Position numbers and translations under genes: made by a program. Below, in pieces: positions 1 through 7,780 of a stretch of 64,000 nucleotides of DNA. The notes under the pieces were generated by a model. The model saw nothing but the letters and a program-made list of their open reading frames with translations, was not told the origin of the DNA and did no database searches. Source of the stretch: Pseudomonas sp. J452 (GTDB lineage Bacteria; Pseudomonadota; Gammaproteobacteria; Pseudomonadales; Pseudomonadaceae); assembly GCF_024666525.1 (NCBI RefSeq), contig NZ_CP088294.1:1984001-2048000 (forward strand), read 5' to 3'. Numbering within the stretch: position 1 is the stretch's first letter; each line of letters starts with the position of its first letter.

Positions 1-254
1 GGGCTGGAGTTGGGTGACAATCCGTGTTTGACCACTGCCTTGGTGATCAGGCTGGCGAAGTTGAAGGCGGTATCGCGGTGCATGTCGAACTCTTCGCAGA
101 ACTCGCGGCCCTCGATGGTGCCCGTCACTTTGAAGTGCATCAGCATGCCTTCGACCGCGTCGCGGCGAACCTCATAGAACACGTCGATCTCGAACTTCGG
201 CATGTTCGGCATATTGAGTGGTGTAGTGCGGTGAAGATGACCTGGTTTAAACAT
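1..254 (-). CDS. DUF5064 family protein, cut by the window edge
   Basis: The reverse strand from 254 reads MFKPGHLHRT, then PNMPKFEIDVFYEVRRD, and stays open to base 1, so the 3' end lies outside the window. The MF(K/E)PGHLHR start is what I know from the small Pseudomonas DUF5064 proteins, whose function is unknown. About 85 residues are visible; no signal peptide or membrane segment is seen. The ATG at 252-254 was chosen because the family motif begins there; an internal Met would remove it. It is transcribed away from the DUF3302 gene, with about 270 bp between them. Confidence 0.75.
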   Translation of the reverse strand, partial: MFKPGHLHRTTPLNMPNMPKFEIDVFYEVRRDAVEGMLMHFKVTGTIEGREFCEEFDMHRDTAFNFASLITKAVVKHGLSPNSS

Positions 255-521
255 GCTAGCCCCCATGGCCTTGCAGAACGGTCTGGCTTTGGTGTTGCGC
301 TGGGGCGCCGTTTACTGCGTGCCATTTATTGGTACGGGCGTCCCTTGCCTTATGGAATGTAGTGCGCAATCTCCAACTAGCAAGCGCGCAGAAAGCTATT
401 GAAAGTTGGCTTGACCTGCGTCATGTCGACTCTGCGGCTGGTGCGGGTATTGCTCGCCTTGCACTGGCTTGGCTGCTAGCCTCAGGCGCATGTATGCGTG
501 TTGATAACTGGGGGCAGGGAA

Positions 522-908
522 ATGCTGGACTACGTGGCACTGGGGATTCTGATTTTCGTCGGCATCGTGCTGTTCTATGGGGTGATCGTCATTCATGACA
601 TCCCCTACGAAATAGCCGTGCACCGCAAGCATCCGCAACAGGATGCGATTCTGGTGGCGGGCTGGGTCAGCCTGTTCACCCTGCATGTGATCTGGCCGTT
701 CCTGTGGATCTGGGCAACCTTGTACCGGGAGGATCGCGGTTGGGGCTTTTCCACCGGCGAGTCTGCGCAGAGCCCGCGTCTGCAGGCGCTGGAGCAGCAG
801 GTCGGGGCCATACAGCAGCGCCTCGATGTGCTTGCCAGTAGCAGCGCGCCGAGCGTGGTTGACGCCCCCGCGGCACCGGTTGCACCCACGCCGCAGCAGG
901 AGGGCTGA
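522..908 (+). CDS. DUF3302 (YiaW-like) inner membrane protein
   Basis: The 128-residue product begins MLDYVALGILIFVGIVLFYG and has two hydrophobic segments (about residues 5-25 and 45-65), then a polar tail with a short coiled coil and a Pro/Ala-rich end. This matches DUF3302 proteins such as E. coli YiaW, which are found beside a HlyD-type subunit. The next gene starts 3 bp after the stop and encodes exactly that partner, so the two probably form one membrane unit. The ATG at 522 follows a purine-rich stretch; an in-frame ATG at 498 would add eight residues before the membrane segment. The substrate is unknown. Confidence 0.8.
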   Translation: MLDYVALGILIFVGIVLFYGVIVIHDIPYEIAVHRKHPQQDAILVAGWVSLFTLHVIWPFLWIWATLYREDRGWGFSTGESAQSPRLQALEQQVGAIQQRLDVLASSSAPSVVDAPAAPVAPTPQQEG

Positions 909-911
909 GCC

Positions 912-1871
912 ATGGATTTGTTGTTGATCCTGACCTACACCGCCATCTGCGTCGTCATCTTCAAGGTCTTCAAGATTCCGCTGAACAAGTGGACCGTGCC
1001 TACGGCCATGCTCGGTGGCATCGTGCTGATCGGCAGCCTGATCTTCCTGATGAACTACAACCATCCCTATTCGGAAGTGTCGCGCAGCTACTTCGTCAGC
1101 ACGCCGATCGTGCCGGCAGTCAGCGGCCAGGTGATCGAGGTGCCGGTGCAGGGCAACCGGCTCATGGAAAAGGGCGAGGTGCTGTTCCGCATCGACCCGA
1201 CACCGTTCGAAAATCGGGTGAAGTCGTTCAAGGCGCAACTGGTTTCGGCCAGGGCCGATCAGTTCCGCGCCCGCGAGCTGGCCAAGCGCAATGTGGGTAA
1301 TCGGCGTGATGTCGATATAACCACGGCGCGGGTCGATGACCTGCAGGCGCAGCTCAATATCGCTCAGTTCGAACTGGACAATACGGTGGTGCGGGCGCCC
1401 TCGCGCGGTTATGTCACCCAGGTGACGCTGCGTCCCGGTATCTACGCGGTGAAGATGCCGCTACGCCCGGCGATGATCTTCGTGCCCCACGAGGATTATT
1501 CCTATGTGGCCTGGATGCGGCAGAACAGCCAACTGCGCCTGAGCACGGGCGATGATGCCGAGATCGCTTTCGATGGCCTGCCGGGGCAGGTATTCAAGGC
1601 GCGGGTGAAGATGGTGCTGCCGGTGATTGCCGAAGGCCAGTTGCAGCCCTCGGGCAACCTGATGGGCTTTACCGGTTCGCCGCCGGCCGGCCGGGTGCCG
1701 GTGGTGCTGGAAGTGATCGATCCGGCCTTCGAGCCTTACCGCGACCTGATGCCGGGCGGCTCTTATGGCCAGGCTGCGCTCTATACCGAGCATTTCCATC
1801 ATGTGGCGGTGATGCGCAAGATTCTGCTGCGCATGTCGTCCTGGATGAACTACTTCTTCCCGTTCCACTAA
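912..1871 (+). CDS. HlyD family periplasmic adaptor (YiaV/EmrA-like)
   Basis: A 319-residue membrane fusion protein. It has an N-terminal hydrophobic region (about 1-50, two segments), a lipoyl-like half around PAVSGQVIEVPVQGN, a coiled-coil hairpin (about 100-145) and the second lipoyl half around VVRAPSRGYVTQVTL, followed by a beta-barrel. Such adaptors link inner-membrane transporters to outer-membrane channels. No transporter is adjacent; the partner is the DUF3302 gene 3 bp upstream, as in the E. coli yiaW-yiaV pair. Transcription ends at a very strong hairpin just after the stop. The family is clear; the exported substrate is not. Confidence 0.85.
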   Translation: MDLLLILTYTAICVVIFKVFKIPLNKWTVPTAMLGGIVLIGSLIFLMNYNHPYSEVSRSYFVSTPIVPAVSGQVIEVPVQGNRLMEKGEVLFRIDPTPFENRVKSFKAQLVSARADQFRARELAKRNVGNRRDVDITTARVDDLQAQLNIAQFELDNTVVRAPSRGYVTQVTLRPGIYAVKMPLRPAMIFVPHEDYSYVAWMRQNSQLRLSTGDDAEIAFDGLPGQVFKARVKMVLPVIAEGQLQPSGNLMGFTGSPPAGRVPVVLEVIDPAFEPYRDLMPGGSYGQAALYTEHFHHVAVMRKILLRMSSWMNYFFPFH

Positions 1872-1875
1872 GTAC

Positions 1876-1932
1876 AAAGGCCCCGTCGCCGGATATGCCG
1901 TGTCAGGCATATCCGGCGACGGGGCCTTTTTT
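1876..1932. terminator. Bidirectional terminator with a 24-bp perfect stem
   Basis: AAAGGCCCCGTCGCCGGATA and the next four bases (1876-1899) pair perfectly with 1906-1929 around a 6-base loop, followed by T's on the + strand and preceded by A's. It lies between the convergent HlyD-type gene and the DUF2388 gene and can serve both. Confidence 0.9.
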
Positions 1933-1943
1933 GCGTGTCGCTT

Positions 1944-2255
1944 TCAGCGCGCCAGCATGGCCTGCGCCAGTTGCATGTCGCTGGCTTCGCCAGTGGGGTA
2001 GTGCGTGCGGGCATGGCGGAGGGCGACTTCGAGGAAGGCGCCGCGTATTTCGCCCTGGCTGGCGACGAAACTGGCGGCGTCGTCCTGTGCCTGCAGGATG
2101 ATCTTGTCATCCTTGAACGACGAGGACGTGGCATCGCTGGTGCCACCAATCGACTCGATCGTGGTGTCGGTAGTGACCACGAAGCTGGTGGCCATGGCCA
2201 GCGGGCTGCAGAGCAGGCCCAGGATGGTCAGGTAATGTGCGGGTTTAAGGCGCAT
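1944..2255 (-). CDS. DUF2388 family exported protein
   Basis: A 103-residue protein with a signal peptide (MRLKPAHYLTILGLLCSPLAMA, cleavage expected after AMA), then SFVVTTDTTIESIGGTSDATSS, the typical start of the mature DUF2388 domain. Members are small periplasmic proteins of unknown function, common in Pseudomonas and often multicopy. The start at 2255 carries a complete signal peptide and is preceded by an AAGGAGAA ribosome site. It shares a strand with the downstream-facing DUF3313 lipoprotein gene upstream of it, about 60 bp away. No catalytic motif is visible. Confidence 0.8.
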   Translation of the reverse strand: MRLKPAHYLTILGLLCSPLAMATSFVVTTDTTIESIGGTSDATSSSFKDDKIILQAQDDAASFVASQGEIRGAFLEVALRHARTHYPTGEASDMQLAQAMLAR

Positions 2256-2318
2256 GGTGGTTCTCCTTGCCGTTGTTTAGGCTCCGCCCATTTTTAGAGT
2301 AGGCGGAACGCGTGGGAT

Positions 2319-2990
2319 TCACTGCTTGGCGCGCAGTTGTTCGAGAGACAGGCGCATGTCGGTGGCCCAGCCATCAATGACCGGCTTCACATCGCTGGCG
2401 CTGAGCACCTGTTTGCTGTTTTCCAGGCTGGTGCCTGCGCCCTTGCGTACTACTTCGGCGACCACCTTGCTGCTGCCACCGTCGACGAAGGAAGCTTCGG
2501 TGGCGATTTCCACTGTCTGGTCGCGCTGGCCAGCGGCGGTGGTCGCGGCAGCCAGTACCAGGGCAATCGGGATCACTTCATAGGGTTGCAGGCCTTCGGT
2601 TTCCGCCGACACGGCGGTGATGGCCGGGCGAATGATCAAGGCCGAGCTGGTTGGCGCGTCGGCGATGCTAATTACCTTGCCCAGTTCGCGCCTCAGGGCC
2701 TGGTCGTAGTAGCGGGTGACGTCGTTCAGGGTGGCCTGCGGGATGCGCGAGTTGGGCTGCGGGCGCGGATGGAACTGGCTGGGCTCGATATACACCTGGG
2801 TATAGCGACTGATGTCCAGATTCGGATCGACCCAGCGCGCCACCTTGACCCCACTCGGGCTGGTCTGCTCGCTCAGGCGGTTGTAGTCCTGCAGAAAGCC
2901 CGAGTACTGGGCGGGCTCCACCAGCGTGCTGGCGCAGCCGGAAAGCAGCAGGCTGGCGGTCAGCAGGGATGTAGCAAGGCACTTGGTCAT
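2319..2990 (-). CDS. DUF3313 family outer-envelope lipoprotein
   Basis: A 223-residue protein with a lipoprotein signal peptide: MTKCLATSLLTASLLLSGCA, with lipobox LSGC and the lipidated Cys at about residue 19. The body (SGFLQDYNRLSEQ, DPNLDISRYTQVYIEP) matches the DUF3313 family. A hydrophobic, Ala-rich helix near residues 138-160 is typical of it. The residue after the Cys is Ala, not Asp, so outer membrane sorting is expected. Function unknown. It may be cotranscribed with the DUF2388 gene that follows it. Confidence 0.85.
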   Translation of the reverse strand: MTKCLATSLLTASLLLSGCASTLVEPAQYSGFLQDYNRLSEQTSPSGVKVARWVDPNLDISRYTQVYIEPSQFHPRPQPNSRIPQATLNDVTRYYDQALRRELGKVISIADAPTSSALIIRPAITAVSAETEGLQPYEVIPIALVLAAATTAAGQRDQTVEIATEASFVDGGSSKVVAEVVRKGAGTSLENSKQVLSASDVKPVIDGWATDMRLSLEQLRAKQ

Positions 2991-3146
2991 GTAGAGCTCC
3001 TGATGGTGGTTTTTCTTAGTGATTGCTGATGGCCTGGCTTGCCCCCTGGCCTGAAAAGCTGGGGGCTATATTGCTGCAAGCATAGTGAGCTGTTTGGGCA
3101 ATGCCAGGTCTCACCGGTAGCTTGATGTGCTGAGATGACGCTGTGA

Positions 3147-3209
3147 TTGACGGGTATCAATAAGCGGCAGCCTGCCGGGCTTACCGGGCCTGTGCTTGAC
3201 GGCTATCAG
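3147..3209 (+). promoter_or_regulatory. Two ANR/FNR-like boxes
   Basis: TTGACGGGTATCAA (3147-3160) and TTGACGGCTATCAG (3196-3209) resemble the ANR/Dnr consensus TTGAT-N4-ATCAA with one and two mismatches. They are 49 bp apart and lie upstream of the DksA-like gene at 3262. The match is seen directly; anaerobic control is inferred. Confidence 0.5.
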
Positions 3210-3261
3210 TGCAAGCGGCAAAGAAATGGCCACACTGATGGAAACTATCACGGAGTTTGCC

Positions 3262-3588
3262 ATGACTACCTTCGATCCGCGCGCCGCTCTAGATCAACTG
3301 TTCGCCGAGTACAGCAAGCGTGCCAATTCGATTCGTCGTGACCTCGGCCTGCCCCATCAGGCCGATTTTGCCGAGCAGGCCCAGGAACGGCAGAACGATG
3401 AAGTGCTGGAAGCCCTGCTGGCCGAGGCCGCGGCCGGATTGCGCCAGGTCGGCCTGGCGCGCCAGCGTCTCGACGAGGGCCGCTATGGCGACTGCCTGCG
3501 CTGTGGTGAGCCGATTAATCCGGCGCGCCTGGCCGCGTTACCGACCGCCGAGTGTTGCCTGGCTTGTGCGGAAAAACCGCCCACTTGA
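3262..3588 (+). CDS. TraR/DksA family zinc-finger protein
   Basis: A 108-residue protein: an N-terminal helical region (MTTFDPRAALDQLFAEY), a helix pair with RLDEGRYGDCLRCGEPIN, and a four-cysteine finger (CLRC ... CLAC). This is the layout of short DksA/TraR-type proteins, which bind the RNA polymerase secondary channel. The coiled-coil arm is shorter than in DksA (about 150 aa), and I do not see the DxxDxA tip motif, so a DksA-like effect on transcription is uncertain. The ATG at 3262 has CGGAG 6 bp upstream; longer in-frame starts lack a good ribosome site and would overlap the second ANR-like box. Confidence 0.75.
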   Translation: MTTFDPRAALDQLFAEYSKRANSIRRDLGLPHQADFAEQAQERQNDEVLEALLAEAAAGLRQVGLARQRLDEGRYGDCLRCGEPINPARLAALPTAECCLACAEKPPT

Positions 3589-3667
3589 TGCCTTGCCAGC
3601 AGCGTCAGGGCGGCGCCAGAATGAGTCCAACTTTCCGCGGTGTTGTACCGCCCGATAAGGACTTCCG

Positions 3668-6121
3668 ATGCCCGAATCCTTCGCTGCCGGCCTGCACCTG
3701 GCGCCTGATGACCTGACCCGCCCCTTCGCTCCTGAACAGTTCAACTTCACCACCACCGACGATCTGGAGTTCTTCCGCGGCGTGCTGGGCCAGGAGCGTG
3801 CGGTCGAGGCCCTGCAGTTCGGCGTGGCGATGCCGCGCCCCGGTTACAACGTGTTCGTCATGGGCGAGCCGGGCACCGGGCGCTTCTCCTTCGTCAAACG
3901 CTACCTCAAGGCCGAAGGCAAACGTCTGGCCACCCCGGTCGACCGGGTCTACGTCAACCACTTCGACGAGCCGCGCGAGCCGCGCGCGCTGGAGCTGCCG
4001 CCGGGCACGGCGGGCACCTTCATCAGCGACATCGGCCACCTGCTCGACAACCTGCTGTCGACCTTCCCTGCGGTGTTCGAGACGCCGAGCTACCAACAGA
4101 AGAAAAGTGCCATCGATCGCGTGTTCAACCAGCGCTACGACAAGGCCCTGGATGTAGTCGAGCGCCTGGCCCTGGAAAAGGAAGTGGCGCTGTACCGCGA
4201 TAGCAGCAATATCGCCTTCACCCCGATGAAAGACGGCAAGGCCCTCGACGAAGCCGAGTTCGCCCAGCTGCCGGAAGCCGAGCGCGAGCGCTTCCATACC
4301 GATATCGCGGCCCTGGAAGAACGCCTGAATGAAGAGCTGACCGGCCTGCCGCAGTGGAAGCGCGAGCTGAGCAACCAGTTGCGCCAGCTCAACGAGGAAA
4401 CCATCACCCTGGCCCTGCAGCCGCTGCTGGCGCCGCTGTCGGAGCAATACGCGGAGAATGCTGGGGTCTGCGCCTACCTGCAGGCGGTGCAGGTCAACCT
4501 GCTGAAGACCGTGGTCGATCAACTGGTCGATGAGAAGCCCGATGGCCAGCGTCGCGAAATGCTCGAAGAGCAGTATTCCCCGAGCCTGGTGGTCGACCAT
4601 CACGTCGACGGCGGCGCTCCCGTGGTGTTCGAGTCGCACCCGACCTACGACAACCTGTTCGGCCGCATCGAATACAGCACCGACCAGGGCGCGCTCTACA
4701 CCAGCTACCGGCAGCTGCGCCCAGGCGCCCTGCATCGGGCCAACGGTGGTTTCCTGATCCTCGAGGCGGAGAAGATGCTTGGCGAGCCGTTCGTCTGGGA
4801 TGCGCTCAAGCGCGCCCTGCAATCGCGCCAGCTGAAGATGGAATCGCCACTCGGCGACCTCGGCCGCATCGCCACTGTGACCCTGACCCCGCAAGTGATC
4901 CCGCTGCACCTCAAGGTGGTGATCATCGGCTCGCGCCAGCTGTATTACACCCTGCAGGACCTCGACCCGGACTTTCAGGAGATGTTCCGCGTACTGGTCG
5001 ACTTCGACGAGGACATCCCGCTGGCCGATGACAGCCTGGAGCAGTTCGCCCAGCTGATGAAGACCCGCACCTCGGAAGAGGGCATGGCGCCGCTCACCGC
5101 CGCCGCCGTGGCGCGCCTGGCGACCTACAGCGCCCGCCTGGCCGAGCACCAGGGGCGCCTGTCGGCGCGAATTGGCGACCTGTTCCAGCTGGTCAGCGAG
5201 GCGGACTTCATCCGCAACCTGGCCGGTGATGCGGTGACCGATTCCGGCCATATCGAGCGCGCGCTGAAGGCCAAGGCCACGCGTACGGGCCGCGTGTCGG
5301 CGCGGATCATCGACGACATGCTGGCCGGCATCATCCTGATCGACACCGCCGGCGCCGCCGTGGGCAAGTGCAACGGCCTGACCGTGCTGGAAGTCGGCGA
5401 CTCGGCCTTCGGCGTACCGGCGCGCATCTCCGCCACGGTCTATCCGGGCAGCAGCGGCATCGTCGACATCGAGGGCGAGGTCAACCTCGGCCAGCCGATC
5501 CACTCCAAGGGGGTGATGATCCTCACCGGCTTCCTCGGCAGCCGCTACGCCCAGGAGTTCCCCCTGGAGATCTCCGCGAGCATTGCCCTGGAACAATCCT
5601 ACGGTTACGTCGACGGCGACAGCGCCTCGCTCGGCGAGGTCTGCACGCTGATCTCGGCCCTGTCGCGCACGCCGCTCAAGCAGTGCTTCGCCATCACCGG
5701 TTCGATCAACCAGTTCGGCGAGGTGCAGGCCATCGGTGGGGTCAACGAGAAGATCGAAGGTTTCTTCCGCCTGTGCGAGGCCCGCGGCCTGACCGGCGAG
5801 CAGGGGGTGATCATCCCGCACTCCAACGTCAGCAACCTGATGCTTGATGAGCGCGTGCTGCAGGCGGTGCGTGGCGGTATGTTCCACGTCTATGCCGTGC
5901 GCCAGGTCGACGAGGCGCTCAGCCTGCTGGTTGGCGAGGCGGCGGGCAGCCCGGATGAACAGGGCCAGTTCCCGGAAGGCAGCGTCAATGCGCGGGTGGT
6001 CGAGCGCCTGCGCAGCATTGCCGAGATGGGCATGGAGGAAGAGGAGAAACCGGCGGAAGAGGCCAAGCCCAAGGAAATCAAGGCGAGGGCCAAACCGGCG
6101 GCGAAAAAGCCCAAGGAATGA
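3668..6121 (+). CDS. Orphan Lon-type AAA+ protease (AsrA/PA0779-like)
   Basis: An 817-residue ATP-dependent protease of the LonB/LonC-like class. The Walker A segment GEPGTGR lies near residue 75, followed by a long helical insertion (about 135-290), the second half of the ATPase, and a C-terminal Lon protease domain. The catalytic Ser is in DGDSASLGE (about residue 652) and the Lys in GGVNEKIEG (about 695). The C-terminus ends in a Lys/Ala/Glu-rich tail (EEEKPAEEAKPKEIKA). It lacks the N-terminal substrate domain of classical Lon. The P. aeruginosa relative PA0779 (AsrA) takes part in the aminoglycoside-induced stress response. It appears to be a single-gene unit; the function here is inferred from the family. 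Confidence 0.85.
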   Translation: MPESFAAGLHLAPDDLTRPFAPEQFNFTTTDDLEFFRGVLGQERAVEALQFGVAMPRPGYNVFVMGEPGTGRFSFVKRYLKAEGKRLATPVDRVYVNHFDEPREPRALELPPGTAGTFISDIGHLLDNLLSTFPAVFETPSYQQKKSAIDRVFNQRYDKALDVVERLALEKEVALYRDSSNIAFTPMKDGKALDEAEFAQLPEAERERFHTDIAALEERLNEELTGLPQWKRELSNQLRQLNEETITLALQPLLAPLSEQYAENAGVCAYLQAVQVNLLKTVVDQLVDEKPDGQRREMLEEQYSPSLVVDHHVDGGAPVVFESHPTYDNLFGRIEYSTDQGALYTSYRQLRPGALHRANGGFLILEAEKMLGEPFVWDALKRALQSRQLKMESPLGDLGRIATVTLTPQVIPLHLKVVIIGSRQLYYTLQDLDPDFQEMFRVLVDFDEDIPLADDSLEQFAQLMKTRTSEEGMAPLTAAAVARLATYSARLAEHQGRLSARIGDLFQLVSEADFIRNLAGDAVTDSGHIERALKAKATRTGRVSARIIDDMLAGIILIDTAGAAVGKCNGLTVLEVGDSAFGVPARISATVYPGSSGIVDIEGEVNLGQPIHSKGVMILTGFLGSRYAQEFPLEISASIALEQSYGYVDGDSASLGEVCTLISALSRTPLKQCFAITGSINQFGEVQAIGGVNEKIEGFFRLCEARGLTGEQGVIIPHSNVSNLMLDERVLQAVRGGMFHVYAVRQVDEALSLLVGEAAGSPDEQGQFPEGSVNARVVERLRSIAEMGMEEEEKPAEEAKPKEIKARAKPAAKKPKE

Positions 6122-6217
6122 CGACGCAGCCTGCCGACAACTGGTCAGTCACTGACCAGTTCGGTGGCGGCCACGGGGCATGCTGTTCGGGGCTGCTTTC
6201 CCCCGCTCCATCCACAG

Positions 6218-6244
6218 AGTTATCCACAGTGCGCGGGGATAACT
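6218..6244. repeat. DnaA-box inverted repeat, copy 1
   Basis: AGTTATCC (6218-6225) is the inverted complement of GGATAACT (6237-6244), and the left arm carries TTATCCACA, a perfect DnaA-box sequence. A very similar unit occurs at 6736-6763. It lies upstream of the gene at 6309. Confidence 0.6.
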
Positions 6245-6308
6245 TTTACCTTCCCCGCGCGTGGGGCGGGGTGTAGGCTGAAAGTCAGACCTTGCGAGGA
6301 TCGCCGCC

Positions 6309-6650
6309 ATGCCGCGCAGCCTCTGCCTCACCCGTCAGTGCCTGGGCCTGACCACCCGTATCGAGTGCGTGATTCGTCCGCTGGCCGGTGAACGTGGCCT
6401 GTGGACGCTGCTCTGTGCGGCCGGAATGTCGGGCGCCCAACCTTCCGCGATCAAGGCGCAGGGCCCATTCCACGGGCCTTTCGTGGCCGAAGCAGTGCTC
6501 GATTCGATTGCCCAGTGCCTGGCTGTGCAAGGTTATGTCGAGTGCACGGAGCCGCAGATCTGGCGCCTGCACCTGCAGGCCGAACTGCGCCGTTTGAATG
6601 GCGAGCATTGCCGTCATGTCGGCGATTACCAGTTCCGTCCGGAAAGCTGA
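6309..6650 (+). CDS. Conserved hypothetical protein (113 aa)
   Basis: A 113-residue soluble protein beginning MPRSLCLTRQCLGLTTRIEC. I recognise no named domain. It has three Cys in the first 40 residues (LCLTRQC, IEC) and a basic C-terminus (RLNGEHCRHVGDY). A weak GAGG ribosome site precedes the ATG. It stands between two near-identical DnaA-box inverted repeats, with UPF0114 downstream on the same strand. Coding character is supported by codon-position GC bias and a length above chance, but no role can be assigned. Confidence 0.6.
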   Translation: MPRSLCLTRQCLGLTTRIECVIRPLAGERGLWTLLCAAGMSGAQPSAIKAQGPFHGPFVAEAVLDSIAQCLAVQGYVECTEPQIWRLHLQAELRRLNGEHCRHVGDYQFRPES

Positions 6651-6735
6651 TCACCCCACTGCACGCTTTTTGCGCAATGTACGCTAGCCGGCACATGGGC
6701 TGGCCTGCAGCCATCCGCCCCAACCTTGCGCACAA

Positions 6736-6763
6736 GGTTATCCACAGCAGCCGGGGATAAACC
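6736..6763. repeat. DnaA-box inverted repeat, copy 2
   Basis: GGTTATCCACAG (6736-6747), N5, GGGGATAAACC: arms TTATCC and GGATAA face each other with TTATCCACA in the left arm. It matches the unit at 6218-6244 over most of its length and lies upstream of the UPF0114 gene, before its TATACT -10 element at 6803. Confidence 0.6.
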
Positions 6764-6842
6764 CTGCAAAGCTTTCGCGCCTTTGTCCGGCAGGGCTGGC
6801 TGGGTATACTCGCGGCCGGATTTTCTGACTTGGTGAGAGCTC

Positions 6843-7337
6843 ATGGAACGCTTTATCGAGAACGCGATGTACGCGTCGCGCTGGCTGTTGGCCCCCATCT
6901 ATTTCGGTCTGTCCCTGGCCCTGCTGGCCCTGGCGCTGAAGTTCTTCCAAGAGGTCTATCACATCCTTCCGCAGGTATTTGCCCTGGAGGAGGCCGCGCT
7001 GATTCTCAAGTTGCTGTCGCTGATCGACATGGCTCTGGTCGGCGGCCTGCTGGTGATGGTGATGATTTCCGGCTACGAGAACTTCGTCTCCCAGCTGGAC
7101 ATCGACGACGGCAAGGAGAAGCTCAGCTGGCTGGGCAAAATGGACTCCGGCTCGCTGAAGATGAAGGTGGCCGCCTCCATCGTGGCGATTTCCTCGATTC
7201 ACCTGCTCAAGGTGTTCATGGATGCCAAGAACTACGATCCGGATCATCTGATGTGGTATGTGATCATCCATATGACCTTCGTGGTGTCGGCCTTCGCCAT
7301 GGGCTACTTGGACAAGCTGACCAAGCACGACCACTGA
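6843..7337 (+). CDS. yqhA: UPF0114 / TIGR00645 (YqhA-like) membrane protein
   Basis: A 164-residue integral membrane protein. [20 protein letters not shown] is the conserved UPF0114 start. Hydrophobic segments lie at about 14-35, 58-78, 104-122 and 136-155, and the conserved loop [11 protein letters not shown] sits between the second and third. The family is widespread in Proteobacteria and has no established biochemical function. A likely promoter is TTGTCC, 16 bp, TATACT just upstream. It ends in a short intergenic region before the photolyase operon and appears monocistronic. Confidence 0.9.
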   Translation: MERFIENAMYASRWLLAPIYFGLSLALLALALKFFQEVYHILPQVFALEEAALILKLLSLIDMALVGGLLVMVMISGYENFVSQLDIDDGKEKLSWLGKMDSGSLKMKVAASIVAISSIHLLKVFMDAKNYDPDHLMWYVIIHMTFVVSAFAMGYLDKLTKHDH

Positions 7338-7419
7338 TCCGCTGCTTGCGCGTCAATCGCCGCCCGGCCGTTGCATAACGGACGGGCGGTTTCATTTCTA
7401 CCTTGCGTCAGTCTTTTAT

Positions 7420-7454
7420 TGTACAAAAATTATATTTGTACATATTCTTGTATA
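7420..7454 (+). promoter_or_regulatory. Repeated TGTACA boxes before the photolyase operon
   Basis: TGTACA (7420-7425), TGTACA (7437-7442) and TGTATA (7449-7454) occur in an AT-rich patch about 20 bp before the DUF6482 start. Light-responsive MerR-family regulators (LitR/CarH/PplR type) bind TGTACA-like elements before photolyase genes. The third box overlaps a plausible -10 (TATAAG). The binding protein is inferred; no litR gene is in the window. Confidence 0.5.
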
Positions 7455-7474
7455 AGATTGATGCGAGGCGCGCC

Positions 7475-7780
7475 ATGAGACTGTTCGATCTGCTAGCCCA
7501 TGCCCAAGCCGGGCATGTCGATGAGTTGAACCTTATCTCCCTCGAAGGCGGCATCTATGTGCTGGAAGTGCGCATGGATGGCCAAACGCTGCCGGTCAAG
7601 GACGAGCACGGCAAGACCCTGCACCTGCGCTCCGTGGAGCATGCCCGCGATGTATTGCGCGAGCTGCCGCGGTTGCCCTTCCATCTGGTGCACGCCGAGG
7701 TGCATGACGAGATGTGCGGCATGCCGCCTGCCGCCAGCGAGCCGCTGCGGGTGCCGATCTCGATGAACAACGCCTGGTGA
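7475..7780 (+). CDS. DUF6482 family protein
   Basis: A 101-residue soluble protein, MRLFDLLAHAQAGHVDELNL, containing SLEGGIYVLEVRMDG and LHLRSVEHARDVLREL, typical of DUF6482. Function unknown. The ATG at 7475 directly follows the AT-rich TGTACA region. Its stop TGA overlaps the GTG start of the photolyase gene, so the two are probably translationally coupled. The context suggests a role with light repair or light response, but nothing in the sequence proves it. Confidence 0.8.
   Translation: MRLFDLLAHAQAGHVDELNLISLEGGIYVLEVRMDGQTLPVKDEHGKTLHLRSVEHARDVLRELPRLPFHLVHAEVHDEMCGMPPAASEPLRVPISMNNAW

Noticed and set aside
255..521. Small frames in the gap after DUF5064
   Set aside because: None has a ribosome site or recognisable product; the region is probably just the DUF5064 promoter and the leader of the DUF3302 gene.
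6139..6161. Inverted repeat AACTGGTCA/TGACCAGTT after the Lon-type gene
   Set aside because: It could be a terminator or operator, but it has no T-tract and no nearby regulator, so I do not assign it.
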